Shown here one piece after another: positions 1 through 7,401 of a stretch of 28,150 nt of DNA. The translations under genes were made by a program, and so were the position numbers. Source of the DNA: Vicinamibacteria bacterium (GTDB taxonomy: Bacteria; Acidobacteriota; Vicinamibacteria; Vicinamibacterales; UBA2999); NCBI GenBank assembly GCA_025938035.1, contig JAICQE010000036.1, forward strand, positions 1 through 28,150, in the 5' to 3' direction. The notes beneath the pieces are model-generated. The model searched no databases, had not been told where the DNA came from, and was given only the letters and a program-made list of their open reading frames with translations. Within the stretch, counting starts at the first letter, position 1, and the number at the start of each line of letters is the position of its first letter.

Positions 1-542
1 ACAGCCGCGAATCTTTCTTCCACATTTTGTTCAACATGCTGGCGCTCTGGATGTTTGGCGTCGAGCTCGAGCGGATGTGGGGCACGCGCTTCTTCGTCAA
101 GTTCTACTTCGTCTGCGGCATCGGTGCGGCGTTCACAACGCTCGTGCTTTCATTCGTGCCGATCGCGGCGTTCGCGTCCCTCTACGGGTCACTGACCATT
201 GGAGCGTCGGGGGCGATTTTCGGCGTCCTGCTGGCCTATGCGCTCTACTTCCCGCACCGGCCGATTCTGCTGATGCTGCTCTTCCCGATTCCGGCGAAGT
301 ACTTCGTCATGATCATGGGCGGCATCTCGCTGTTGTCGACGTTCGGCGGCCCGGACGGTCTGGCGCATACCACGCATCTTGGCGGCCTGGCGGCCGGCTA
401 CATTTACCTCAAGAAGCCGCGCATCAACCTCAAGGCCGAAATCCAGTACCGCTTGATCAAATGGCGGATCAACCGCATGCGCCGCAAGTTCGACGTGCAT
501 CCCGGCGGCCGTCAGGACGACATCAACCGGCGGGTGCATTGA
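1..542 (+). CDS. Rhomboid-family intramembrane serine protease, C-terminal part (5' end outside window)
   Basis: The reading frame is open from base 3 (SRESFFHILFNMLALWMFG) to the TGA at 540-542, so the gene starts upstream of the window and is not a 171-residue protein. The HxxFNMLALWMFG stretch is the typical rhomboid helix containing the conserved His/Asn. A glycine-rich GASGAIFG segment carries the expected catalytic serine, and HTTHLGGLAAGY near the end carries the histidine of the Ser-His dyad. Several hydrophobic helices separate these motifs. Rhomboids cleave transmembrane helices inside the inner membrane; the substrate here is unknown. The tail after the last helix is short, basic and cytoplasmic-like (KWRINRMRRKFDVHPGG). 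The family call is firm; the missing N-terminus prevents a subfamily call. Confidence 0.9.
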   Translation, partial: SRESFFHILFNMLALWMFGVELERMWGTRFFVKFYFVCGIGAAFTTLVLSFVPIAAFASLYGSLTIGASGAIFGVLLAYALYFPHRPILLMLLFPIPAKYFVMIMGGISLLSTFGGPDGLAHTTHLGGLAAGYIYLKKPRINLKAEIQYRLIKWRINRMRRKFDVHPGGRQDDINRRVH

Positions 543-646
543 TGGCTGCCGGGAATGCAAAATGCAAAGTTCGAAATGCAAACCGAAAGGGCGAGCGCGT
601 TAGTTTGCATTCTGCATTTTGCATTTTGAATTACGGGCGGTAATCG
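543..646. repeat. AAATGCAAA-word spacer with long imperfect inverted repeat
   Basis: The spacer between the rhomboid stop and the cupin start is built from the word AATGCAAA. The left arm (554-583) carries AATGCAAA-like words, and the right arm (603-628) carries the complementary TTTGCATT words. 575-583 (AATGCAAAC) pairs perfectly with 603-611 (GTTTGCATT), and the outer parts pair imperfectly around a 19-nt loop at 584-602. It is markedly more AT-rich than the genes on either side. It has no T-tract typical of an intrinsic terminator and encodes no plausible peptide. Function unknown. Confidence 0.7.
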
Positions 647-991
647 GTGCCTGTCGCCCGGTTGCATCGCTGGGATGAGATCGCGCTCGACAAGGTCACG
701 GAGATGGTCTCGCAGAAGATCGTGACCGGGGAGCGCGAAATGGTCGCGCAGATTTATCTGAAGCGCGGCGCCGTGATTCCGATGCATGCGCACGAGAGCG
801 AGCAGATGACCTACATCCTGCAGGGTGCGCTGCGTTTTCTCGTCGGCGGCGAAGAGATCATCGTCCGTGAAGGAGAGGTCCTCCATATCCCGTCGCGGAC
901 ACCGCACCAGGCGGAAGCGCTCGACGATACCTTCGAGCTCGACGTGTTCAGCCCGATCCGCGCCGATTGGCTGTCCGACGCCGAGTCGTAG
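647..991 (+). CDS. Single-domain cupin protein (114 aa)
   Basis: A small one-domain beta-barrel protein of the cupin-2 type. Motif 1 is visible as [20 protein letters not shown] with metal-ligand histidines at about 47 and 49. The usual motif glutamate position is occupied by Gln53 or neighbouring acidic residues. Motif 2 is [15 protein letters not shown] with the third histidine at about 87. Such proteins bind a divalent metal and are often dioxygenases, isomerases or small-molecule sensors; the substrate cannot be read from the sequence. The start is GTG at 647, the first in-frame start after the repeat spacer, giving [10 protein letters not shown]. It lies between a rhomboid gene and an E1 dehydrogenase gene on the same strand. 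The length is normal for a minimal cupin. Confidence 0.85.
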   Translation: MPVARLHRWDEIALDKVTEMVSQKIVTGEREMVAQIYLKRGAVIPMHAHESEQMTYILQGALRFLVGGEEIIVREGEVLHIPSRTPHQAEALDDTFELDVFSPIRADWLSDAES

Positions 992-1008
992 TCCCATCCT
1001 GCCTGGAA

Positions 1009-1028
1009 GGGACCCCTTTAGGGGTGCC
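1009..1028. repeat. Short palindrome in the cupin-E1 spacer
   Basis: ACCCCT at 1012-1017 faces AGGGGT at 1020-1025, extended by flanking GG/CC, in the 65-nt gap between the cupin stop and the E1 ATG. It resembles the other short GC-rich palindromes scattered through this window. No T-run follows, so a terminator role is doubtful. Confidence 0.45.
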
Positions 1029-1056
1029 ATTGCTTAGTGCCATAATCGGCGCAGCG

Positions 1057-3207
1057 ATGAAGGGGTCGACCCTGGCCAACGGCGCGGACGCCCGCGCCTC
1101 CGCGGCAAAAGCGCGCCGGGATCACGAAGGACTCACCAAGAACGACCTGCTGTCGGCCTATCGCCTGATGCTCCTGTCGCGCCGCGTCGACGACAAGGAG
1201 ATTCAGCTCAAGAACCAGTCAAAGGCATATTTCCAGATCAGCGGCGCGGGCCACGAGGCCATCCTCGTCGCCGCCGGCAAACAGCTCAAGCCCGGCTACG
1301 ACTGGTTCTTCCCGTATTACCGCGACCGCGCGTTGTGTCTCACGCTGGGGATGACGCCGCGTGAGATGTTTCTCGCATCGGTCGGCTCGAAAGACGACCC
1401 GGCAAACAGCGGCCGGCAGATGCCGTCCCATTGGGGCCACCGCGCCCTGAACATTCCGTCGCAGAGCAGCTGCACCGGCACACAGTGTCTCCACGCCGTC
1501 GGCTCGGCGGACGCGCGCCGCGTCTACGAACGCGTCGATCGGATACCGGACCGCGACAACCAGTTCCACGCGGACGAGATCACCTACGTCTCGATCGGCG
1601 ACGGCGCGACCAGCGAGGGCGAGTTCTGGGAGTCGCTGACCACGGCCTGCGTGCGCAAGCTGCCGGTCCTCTTCCTCGTCGAAGACAACGGCTACGCCAT
1701 TTCCGTTCCCGTCGAAGTGCAGACACCCGGCGGCGACATTTCGCGGATCGTCGAGGGCTTCGTCGGCCTGCGCGTCCACCGCTGCGACGGCACCGACTAC
1801 CTCGCCAGCTATCGGACGATGCGCGAGGCGGTGGCCCACGTGCGGGCCGGCTACGGCCCGGTGCTGGTTCATGCAACGGTCGTCCGGCCGTACTCGCATT
1901 CCCTCTCGGACGACGAGAAGCTGTACAAGACGGCAGCCGAACGCGAGGCCGAAGCGCGACGCGACCCGCTCGTGCGCATGCGTCACTTCCTCAAGCACGA
2001 AGGCCTGGCGACGGACGCGGAGCTGGCCGAGATCGCTGCCGCGGTCGATCAGGAAGTCAACGAGGCGGCTGCGTCCGCGCTCGACGCGCCTGTACCGGAT
2101 CCCGCCACGGCCGCCGACTTCGTCTTCTCGCCCGACGTCGATCCAGCGTCCGATGTGTTCGTCAGCGAGGCCGCGCCCGAGGGCGCCCCCGACACGATGG
2201 TGAGCGCCATCAATCGGACGCTGAAGGACGAGATGGCCCGGAATCCCCGGATTGTCGTTTTCGGCGAAGACGTGGCCGATGCCTCGCGCGAGGAAGCGCT
2301 CGCGCAGGTGGCGGGCAAGGGCGGCGTGTTCAAGGTCACGCACGGTCTGCAGCGGCTCTACGGCGGCGAGCGCGTCTTCAATTCGCCGCTCGCCGAGGCA
2401 AACATCATCGGCCGCGCCGTCGGGATGGCGCTCCGCGGCCTGAAGCCGGTGGTCGAAATCCAGTTCTTCGACTACATCTGGCCCGGCTTCATGCAGATTC
2501 GCGATGAGCTGTCGATGATGCGCTACCGCTCGGGCAACCGGTGGTCGTGCCCCGTCGTCATCCGCGTTCCGATCGGCGGCTACCTGCGCGGCGGCGCGCC
2601 GTATCACAGCCAGTCGGGCGTGGCGATTTTCGCGCACACGCCCGGCATCCGCATCGTGTTCCCGTCGACGGCGCAGGACGCCGCCGGTTTGCTGCGCACG
2701 GCCATCCGCTGCGACGACCCGGTGCTGTTCTGCGAGCACAAGCACCTGTACCGGCAGACCTACAACAAGTCACCCTACCCCGGCGACAACTACACGGTGC
2801 CATTCGGCAAAGCGTCGATCGTGCGCGACGGAACGGACGTCGTGGTGTTCACGTGGGGCGCGCTCGTGCAGCGCTCGCTGCTCGCCGCGCAGCAGGCGGA
2901 GAGGGACGGCATCAGCGTGGCGGTGGTCGATTTGCGATCGATCATCCCGTACGACTGGGAGACGATTGCCGACTATACGCGGCGCACGAACCGGGTCGTC
3001 GTCGCCCACGAAGATCAGCTGACGTGCGGATTCGGCGCCGAAATCGCCGCCCGCGTTTCCGACGAGCTCTTCGAATACCTCGACGCGCCGGTGAAACGGG
3101 TCGCCTCGCTCGACTGCCCCGTGGCGTACGCACCGGTCCTCGAAGAGGTCATCCTGCCGGGATCGGCCGACGTCCTGAAAGCGATCAAGACGCTTGCTGC
3201 GTACTAG
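1057..3207 (+). CDS. Fused alpha-beta E1 component of a branched-chain 2-oxoacid (2-oxoisovalerate-type) dehydrogenase
   Basis: A 716-residue thiamine diphosphate enzyme with both E1 halves in one chain. The alpha half (about 25-350) has the TPP/Mg motif GDG at 181-183 and the matching Asn at 211 (EDNGYAIS). The beta half (about 376-716) begins [15 protein letters not shown] and contains [25 protein letters not shown] and [12 protein letters not shown], typical of the pyrimidine-binding transketolase domain and C-terminal domain. The enzyme decarboxylates a 2-oxo acid and passes the acyl group to an E2 lipoyl domain. No E2 or E3 gene is present here, so the substrate is inferred only from resemblance to branched-chain E1. 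ATG 1057 is preferred because the frame upstream overlaps the cupin gene and encodes nothing conserved. Fused E1 proteins of this kind occur in several phyla, so the fusion itself is not an error. Confidence 0.88.
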   Translation: MKGSTLANGADARASAAKARRDHEGLTKNDLLSAYRLMLLSRRVDDKEIQLKNQSKAYFQISGAGHEAILVAAGKQLKPGYDWFFPYYRDRALCLTLGMTPREMFLASVGSKDDPANSGRQMPSHWGHRALNIPSQSSCTGTQCLHAVGSADARRVYERVDRIPDRDNQFHADEITYVSIGDGATSEGEFWESLTTACVRKLPVLFLVEDNGYAISVPVEVQTPGGDISRIVEGFVGLRVHRCDGTDYLASYRTMREAVAHVRAGYGPVLVHATVVRPYSHSLSDDEKLYKTAAEREAEARRDPLVRMRHFLKHEGLATDAELAEIAAAVDQEVNEAAASALDAPVPDPATAADFVFSPDVDPASDVFVSEAAPEGAPDTMVSAINRTLKDEMARNPRIVVFGEDVADASREEALAQVAGKGGVFKVTHGLQRLYGGERVFNSPLAEANIIGRAVGMALRGLKPVVEIQFFDYIWPGFMQIRDELSMMRYRSGNRWSCPVVIRVPIGGYLRGGAPYHSQSGVAIFAHTPGIRIVFPSTAQDAAGLLRTAIRCDDPVLFCEHKHLYRQTYNKSPYPGDNYTVPFGKASIVRDGTDVVVFTWGALVQRSLLAAQQAERDGISVAVVDLRSIIPYDWETIADYTRRTNRVVVAHEDQLTCGFGAEIAARVSDELFEYLDAPVKRVASLDCPVAYAPVLEEVILPGSADVLKAIKTLAAY

Positions 3208-3368
3208 TCCTTGGTGCTTTGTCCTTCGTTCTTAGTCCGTCCTTGGTCCGTGGTCCGTTCTGCGTCCGTGGTCCGTGGTCCGTCGGACAAAGGACGAAGG
3301 ACGTCAGGACGGACGAAGGACCAAGGACGGACCAGGAACCAGGCACCAGGGACTAAGGACCAGACGGC
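3208..3368. repeat. GTCCTTG / GGACCAA word spacer with mirror-complementary halves
   Basis: About 160 nt between the E1 stop and the ABC ATPase start contain no gene. The first half (3208-3283) is built of words such as GTCCTTGG, GTCCGTGG and GTCCTTCG. The second half (3284-3366) is built of their complements (GGACAAAG, GGACGAAG, GGACCAAG). The region could therefore form one long imperfect hairpin or many alternative ones. The first words begin directly at the upstream stop codon, and the last ones reach the GTG start of the next gene. Spacing between words is irregular, unlike CRISPR repeats and spacers. Confidence 0.8.
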
Positions 3369-4280
3369 GTGCTGACCGCTTCGCACCTGACGCGGCGGTT
3401 CGACAGCCGCGTCGCCGTCGAAGACGTGACCTTCGAGCTGGCGCCAGGCGAGATTTTCGCGCTGCTCGGTCCCAACGGCGCGGGCAAGACGACCACGCTG
3501 CGGATGCTCGCCGGCCTCATCGCACCGACGGCCGGCACCGTGCACGTCGGCGGCGAGCGGATGACGGCCCGGGCCTCACACCTGCGCGGCCGGATCGGCT
3601 TCCTCACCGAGGCGCCCGGACTCTGGGATCGCTTGACGGTCTTCGAGAACCTGATCGTCTACGCGCGCCTGCAGGGCGTGGCGCCCACCGAGCGCGCCGT
3701 CAACGCCGTGCTCGATCTGTTCGGCATTGCCAACCGGGCCAACGATCCGACGGCGCAGCTGTCGAAGGGATTGAAGCAGCGGGTCGCGCTTGCGCGCACG
3801 CTCCTGCACGATCCGGCGATCGTGCTGCTGGACGAGCCGACCGCCGGCCTGGATCCGGAAAGCGCGCACGACACCCGCGCGCTCATTCTCCGGCTGCGCG
3901 GCGAGAACCGCACCGTGATCCTCTCGACGCACAACCTCGACGAAGTCGATCGCGTGGCCGATCGCGTCGGTGTCCTGCGAACCCGGCTCATCGCCCTCGA
4001 CACGCCCTCGGCCCTTCGCTCGCGGCTGTTCGGCCAGCGGATCGTCGTCACGCTCCAGGGTCCGGCTGGACAATACGCGGCGGTCGCCAGATCGGCCGGC
4101 GCAACCGATGTGACCGTCGATGGCGACAGGCTGTCGATCGGCGTGGACGGCAACAGCGTGATCACACCGCCGATCGTCACGGCACTGGCCGGAGCCGGTG
4201 CGAGGATCGTGTCGGTGATTCCCGAGGAGCGGCCGCTCGAAGAGGTGTACTTGCGGCTGCTCAAGGACGAATCGCGATGA
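3369..4280 (+). CDS. ABC transporter ATP-binding protein (ABC-2 exporter, NatA/CcmA-like)
   Basis: A 303-residue ABC ATPase. Walker A GPNGAGKT lies at 34-41, the signature LSKGLKQRVALAR from about 131, Walker B IVLLDEP with Asp155/Glu156, and the switch histidine in STHNLDEV. The C-terminal 80 residues form the extra domain common in ABC-2 exporter ATPases. It should power export by the permease encoded immediately downstream, with which it shares an ATGA stop/start overlap (4277-4280), a strong sign of co-translation and complex formation. The cargo is unknown; NatA-type (ion), antibiotic and polysaccharide exporters share this architecture. GTG 3369 follows the repeat spacer and gives a normal family N-terminus (LTASHLTRRF). 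Confidence 0.93.
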   Translation: MLTASHLTRRFDSRVAVEDVTFELAPGEIFALLGPNGAGKTTTLRMLAGLIAPTAGTVHVGGERMTARASHLRGRIGFLTEAPGLWDRLTVFENLIVYARLQGVAPTERAVNAVLDLFGIANRANDPTAQLSKGLKQRVALARTLLHDPAIVLLDEPTAGLDPESAHDTRALILRLRGENRTVILSTHNLDEVDRVADRVGVLRTRLIALDTPSALRSRLFGQRIVVTLQGPAGQYAAVARSAGATDVTVDGDRLSIGVDGNSVITPPIVTALAGAGARIVSVIPEERPLEEVYLRLLKDESR

Positions 4281-5086
4281 AGCGGATTCTCGCCCTGGTC
4301 GCAAAGGACTTCGCCGAGCTGCGGCACAGCCCGGGCATCTTCGTCCCGGCGCTGCTGACAGGCATGGGCGCGATTCTGTATCCGTTCGCCATCGCCGTGA
4401 TCATTCCGGCTGTGACCGGAGAGCGTCTTTCGGATTCAGCCGATTTCGAGATTGCCGAACTGTTCAATCGAACCGAGCCGGCCATTCGCGGCCTCAGCGC
4501 CGAGGGGGCGATTCAGGCCTTCATCTTTCAGCAGGCGCTCGCGCTGCTCGTCGGCATCACCACGGTCACGGGCGGCATGTCGGTCGCCGCGCACAGCGTG
4601 ATCGGGGAAAAGCAGGCGCGCACGCTCGAGCCGCTGCTCGCCACGCCGCTCCGCACCGGCGAACTGCTGGCGGCGAAGGTCATCAGCGCCGCTGTCCCCG
4701 GCGTCGTCCTCACGATCTGCTGCTTCGTGGCGTATGTCGTGCTCATCGCGATCTTTGCCGAGCCGCGGGTCTGGACGGCGCTGCTGACGGCGCGCTCTCT
4801 CGGGCTCGTTTTCCTGGTCGGCCCGCTCGCCGCCCTTCTCGGCCTGCAACTGGCCGTCTGCGCCTCGTCACGCGTGAACGATCCGCGCAGCGCGCAGCAG
4901 CTCGGCGCCGTCGTCCTCATCATTCCCATCGGCGTGCTGCAGGTCGCCCAGTTCGTCGGCGGTGTCGTCCTGAGCGGAACAATCCTGATGGCGATTGCCG
5001 CCGTGCTGGCGGCCGGCAACCTGCTCGTGCTGCGGGCGGCGGTATCGCTCTTCGACCGGGAATCGATCCTCATCCGATGGAAGTAG
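4277..5086 (+). CDS. ABC-2 type transporter permease (NatB-like)
   Basis: A 269-residue integral membrane protein beginning MKRILALVAKDFAELRHSPGIF, a typical ABC-2 permease start. It is followed by a first hydrophobic helix, an extracytoplasmic stretch (about 55-90), then five further hydrophobic segments. The cytoplasmic motif GEKQARTLEPLLATPLRTGELLAAK is the conserved ABC-2/NatB-type loop that couples to the ATPase. It pairs with the upstream ATPase (4-nt overlap), and its stop overlaps the next gene's start by 10 nt. Start ATG 4277 is fixed by that overlap. An open frame extends upstream on the same register through the ATPase gene, but only because of base composition. Confidence 0.9.
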   Translation: MKRILALVAKDFAELRHSPGIFVPALLTGMGAILYPFAIAVIIPAVTGERLSDSADFEIAELFNRTEPAIRGLSAEGAIQAFIFQQALALLVGITTVTGGMSVAAHSVIGEKQARTLEPLLATPLRTGELLAAKVISAAVPGVVLTICCFVAYVVLIAIFAEPRVWTALLTARSLGLVFLVGPLAALLGLQLAVCASSRVNDPRSAQQLGAVVLIIPIGVLQVAQFVGGVVLSGTILMAIAAVLAAGNLLVLRAAVSLFDRESILIRWK

Positions 5087-5964
5087 GGGCGTTGACGGAG
5101 GTCGGGCGGCTGGTCAGCGTGGTGATGAAACACGCGCGCGACGCGTTCGTCGACGAACAGACGATTACCGCACAGTGGAAGGCGCTGAATTTCGGCGCCG
5201 CGCCCGATTACGGCGCGGCAATCGACGAATTCGAGCGGCTGCTCGACATCCTCCGCGCATCCGGAGTCATCGTCCACCTTCTGCCGCGCGACGCCGGCAC
5301 GACGCTCGACTCGGTCTACGCGCGCGATGCGTCGATTGTGAGTCCGCAGGGGATCATCCTGTGCCGGATGGGCAAGCAGACACGCGAAACCGAACCGGAA
5401 GCGCAGCGCCGTTCCTTCGAATCGTTCGGATCCGAGTTCCGCGTGTACGGGCGGATCGAACCGCCCGGTCTGCTCGAAGGCGGCGACGTCGTCTGGCTGG
5501 ACGCGCGCACGCTGCTCGTCGGCCGTGGCTACAGGAGCAACGCCGAGGGAATCCGTCAACTGCGCGTGCTGCTCGGCGAATCGGTCGACGTAATCGACGT
5601 GCCTCTTCCCCACTGGCGCGGCGATGGCGATGTGATGCACCTGATGTCGCTGCTCAGCCCCGTGGACCGCGATGTGGCAGTCGTCTATTCCCCGCTCCTG
5701 CCCGTGCCGTTCCGCAAGCTGCTGCTCGGGCGTGGCTATCGGCTGGTCGAGGTTTTGGACCAGGAGTTCGATTCGATGGGCTGTAACGTGCTCGCGCTCG
5801 GCCCTGGCCGCTGTGTGATGCTCGCTGGAAACCCACGGACACGCGCGGCGCTCGAACGGGCCGGTGTCGAGGTCATCGAATACGCAGGAAAGGAAATCAG
5901 CGTCAAGGGCGCCGGGGGACCGACCTGCCTGACGCGACCGATCGTGCGGGCAGGGCTTGATTAG
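5077..5964 (+). CDS. Amidinotransferase/DDAH-family guanidino hydrolase
   Basis: A 295-residue member of the pentein superfamily (arginine deiminase, dimethylarginine dimethylaminohydrolase, amidinotransferase). Visible landmarks are RDASIVSPQG near 90, the acidic motif LEGGDVVWLD near 135, catalytic His188 in GDGDVMHL, and catalytic Cys284 in GGPTCLTRP close to the C-terminus. This order matches DDAH-like enzymes, which hydrolyse methylated arginines to citrulline and methylamines; exact substrate specificity cannot be decided by eye. The start overlaps the permease stop by 10 nt, which implies translational coupling with the exporter. The functional link is not obvious: it may be operon convenience or detoxification. 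It ends 21 nt from the convergent TIGR03435 gene. Confidence 0.85.
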   Translation: MEVGALTEVGRLVSVVMKHARDAFVDEQTITAQWKALNFGAAPDYGAAIDEFERLLDILRASGVIVHLLPRDAGTTLDSVYARDASIVSPQGIILCRMGKQTRETEPEAQRRSFESFGSEFRVYGRIEPPGLLEGGDVVWLDARTLLVGRGYRSNAEGIRQLRVLLGESVDVIDVPLPHWRGDGDVMHLMSLLSPVDRDVAVVYSPLLPVPFRKLLLGRGYRLVEVLDQEFDSMGCNVLALGPGRCVMLAGNPRTRAALERAGVEVIEYAGKEISVKGAGGPTCLTRPIVRAGLD

Positions 5965-5985
5965 TGCGGTGTATTGGGGCGGGCG

Positions 5986-6798
5986 CTAGTCTTCCGTCGG
6001 CCGCTGCACTTGATCGACGACCAGCACTTGGACTGCGGCGCGCTGTGCTTCGAGTTTCAACCCGAGTTGATCCTCGAGTGCTGTCGAAAGCGGATAGGGA
6101 GCGGTATCCAGATCATTAGAGAGCGTCAGCGTGAACTCGAAATTGCCGCTCAGACCCGTCTTGTCAATGATGAGGCGTCCGTCCTGCGGTCCCAGCATGC
6201 CGGGGAGTCTTGAAATAGGCACTCCACCGGCGCGGATCTCAGCGCCGTTTGAAGTAAATCCACACGCCGGCGCGCCGTTGGAAGGAGAGACTGCTGGCGA
6301 TCGCCCCTCGCGGCGCGCGGCAGTGACCGCCTCACAATCTATCGTGGAACGACGCAGTCTCTCGCCGAGGCGGCCGTCACTCCGCGCAACCACCAACGCC
6401 AGGATAGGCCGCTCCTGAACCTCGGAGTGCACAACCAAACCAAAACGCTCCGCCAGCAGCGCCTGCAGCATCAGTCGCATCTGCTCGCGGTCGGGATTCC
6501 GTTCGCTCTTCGCTTGAATGTCGTAGTGTTCTGCGCGAACCCAGTCCGGCGAACGGCTGAGATCGTACATCTGTGACACGTAAGCCTGGCGAATCAGCGT
6601 CTCCACGAGTCCGTTCACCATCGACCATCGGCCACCGGGTTGGGCACCAAAACTGACGCCGCTGGCCTGCGGTGAGCTCCGCTTTACGGACGCCACGTCG
6701 AACTTCGGACTGGATTCCGCGGGCGTTTGAGTCTGACTGTGCGCGGCGACGCTCAACGCCAACGAAATCAATCCCGCACACATCAGTATCACGCGCAT
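5986..6798 (-). CDS. TIGR03435 family exported protein
   Basis: A 270-residue protein with a clear signal peptide (MRVILMCAGLISLALSVAAHSQ) and the hallmark sequence of the TIGR03435 family. It has FDVASVKRSS after the signal, an RWSMVNGLVETLIRQAY-like segment, DWVRAEHYDIQAKSE, an LxxLLAERFGLVVHSE segment and VVARSDGRLGERLRRS. It ends with IDKTGLSGNFEFTL and VQVLVVDQVQRPTED. Two cysteines lie at 155 and 179. The family is known mainly from Acidobacteria soil genomes, often in many copies; its biochemical role is unknown. ATG 6798 is preceded by GAGGA at a good distance. It is the last gene of the minus-strand block that includes the Cys-rich peptides, 139 nt after the nearer one. A second, partial paralog lies at the right end of the window. 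Confidence 0.9.
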   Translation of the reverse strand: MRVILMCAGLISLALSVAAHSQTQTPAESSPKFDVASVKRSSPQASGVSFGAQPGGRWSMVNGLVETLIRQAYVSQMYDLSRSPDWVRAEHYDIQAKSERNPDREQMRLMLQALLAERFGLVVHSEVQERPILALVVARSDGRLGERLRRSTIDCEAVTAARREGRSPAVSPSNGAPACGFTSNGAEIRAGGVPISRLPGMLGPQDGRLIIDKTGLSGNFEFTLTLSNDLDTAPYPLSTALEDQLGLKLEAQRAAVQVLVVDQVQRPTED

Positions 6799-6937
6799 GG
6801 AGGAATCCTCGGATCAAACAATCCAGACGCTGAACGGAAGAGGCCTGGTCGTCGTACGTGGGTGAGTCGAGGGCACGCGCACTCGTTCGAACCGATCGAG
6901 CGTGCCACTCGCCAGTTGGAAGTGTGGCCCTGTTCCT

Positions 6938-7144
6938 TTACGAACAGCCCACCCAGCAGGTTTTGGTGCCACTGACGCAACCCTGAGCGGTGGGGCTCTC
7001 ACACTTGTATTTGCCGGCGGTCGTCTCTTCACAATGGCATGTGGGATCATCCTGCGCGCCCACCGTACTTCCCGGCAGCATGACGCCAAGAGCTGCGCCA
7101 ACCACCGTTGCCTTGACACTCAGCCAGATCAATCGCATACGCAT
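6938..7144 (-). CDS. Small exported Cys-rich peptide A (68 aa)
   Basis: It starts at ATG 7144, preceded by AGGAAGGTG on the minus strand, and not at the more distant GTG. Residues 1-30 form a signal peptide (MRMRLIWLSVKATVVGAALG.. ending VGA/Q). The remaining ~38 residues carry six cysteines (36, 38, 48, 56, 63, 67): a CHC pair, then spaced cysteines, ending CWVGCS. It is clearly paralogous to the next upstream gene (7189-7401): same leader pattern (KxxVVGAAL), same CxC entry and same C-x-V-x-C-S ending. No known family is recognised. The architecture resembles the idea of Bacteroidetes NVEAL-type Cys-rich peptides that sit near thioredoxin-like proteins, but sequence homology is not evident. 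Confidence 0.75.
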   Translation of the reverse strand: MRMRLIWLSVKATVVGAALGVMLPGSTVGAQDDPTCHCEETTAGKYKCESPTAQGCVSGTKTCWVGCS

Positions 7145-7188
7145 AAACACCTTCCTGTCGGGAACGTGGCCTCAGCCTCTAACCGGTA

Positions 7189-7401
7189 CTAGGAGCACCG
7201 CACCGTGCAGAAGAAGCATCCCGTTGCGCAGTAGCTGGCTTCCGAACCACCTTCACCGCATTGCGCTGTCCCGACCTTGCCCTCTAGCTCGTAGTGCACG
7301 CAGCTGCACCCCTCTGTAGCGTTCGCTGTTCCGATTGGCGCGATGAGACTCAGCGCCGCGCCGACTACTGCTCCCTTGATGCTCAGCAACAACATCTTCA
7401 T
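7189..7401 (-). CDS. Small exported Cys-rich peptide B (70 aa), paralog of A
   Basis: ATG 7401 overlaps the stop of the thioredoxin-like gene by 4 nt (ATGA) and is preceded by GAAGGTGG, so start and coupling are well supported. The leader (residues 1-28, MKMLLLSIKGAVVGAALSLI..ANA) looks like a Sec signal. The mature part has seven cysteines (32, 34, 48, 58, 62, 65, 69) and ends CTVRCS, matching the CWVGCS end of paralog A. With up to seven thiols in about 40 residues it should be disulfide-bonded or bind metal once outside the cytoplasm. No function can be assigned. An odd cysteine number leaves one free for an intermolecular bond, for example with the Trx-like partner. Confidence 0.77.
   Translation of the reverse strand: MKMLLLSIKGAVVGAALSLIAPIGTANATEGCSCVHYELEGKVGTAQCGEGGSEASYCATGCFFCTVRCS

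Noticed and set aside
1219..2745. A 508-residue minus-strand frame opposite the E1 gene
   Set aside because: The sense strand encodes a complete catalytic E1; the antisense product has no motif.
3208..3368. CRISPR array
   Set aside because: Words are 7-10 nt, variable and irregularly spaced, with no unique spacers and no cas genes.
6800..6810. GAGGAATCCTC palindrome over the ribosome site of the TIGR03435 gene, as an RNA switch
   Set aside because: Five-base arms with a one-base loop cannot form a hairpin. It may be chance, since the ribosome site itself supplies one arm.
6789..6980. A 63-residue minus-strand frame between peptide A and the TIGR03435 gene
   Set aside because: It overlaps both better-supported genes, has no ribosome site and no leader or conserved pattern like the two Cys-rich peptides.
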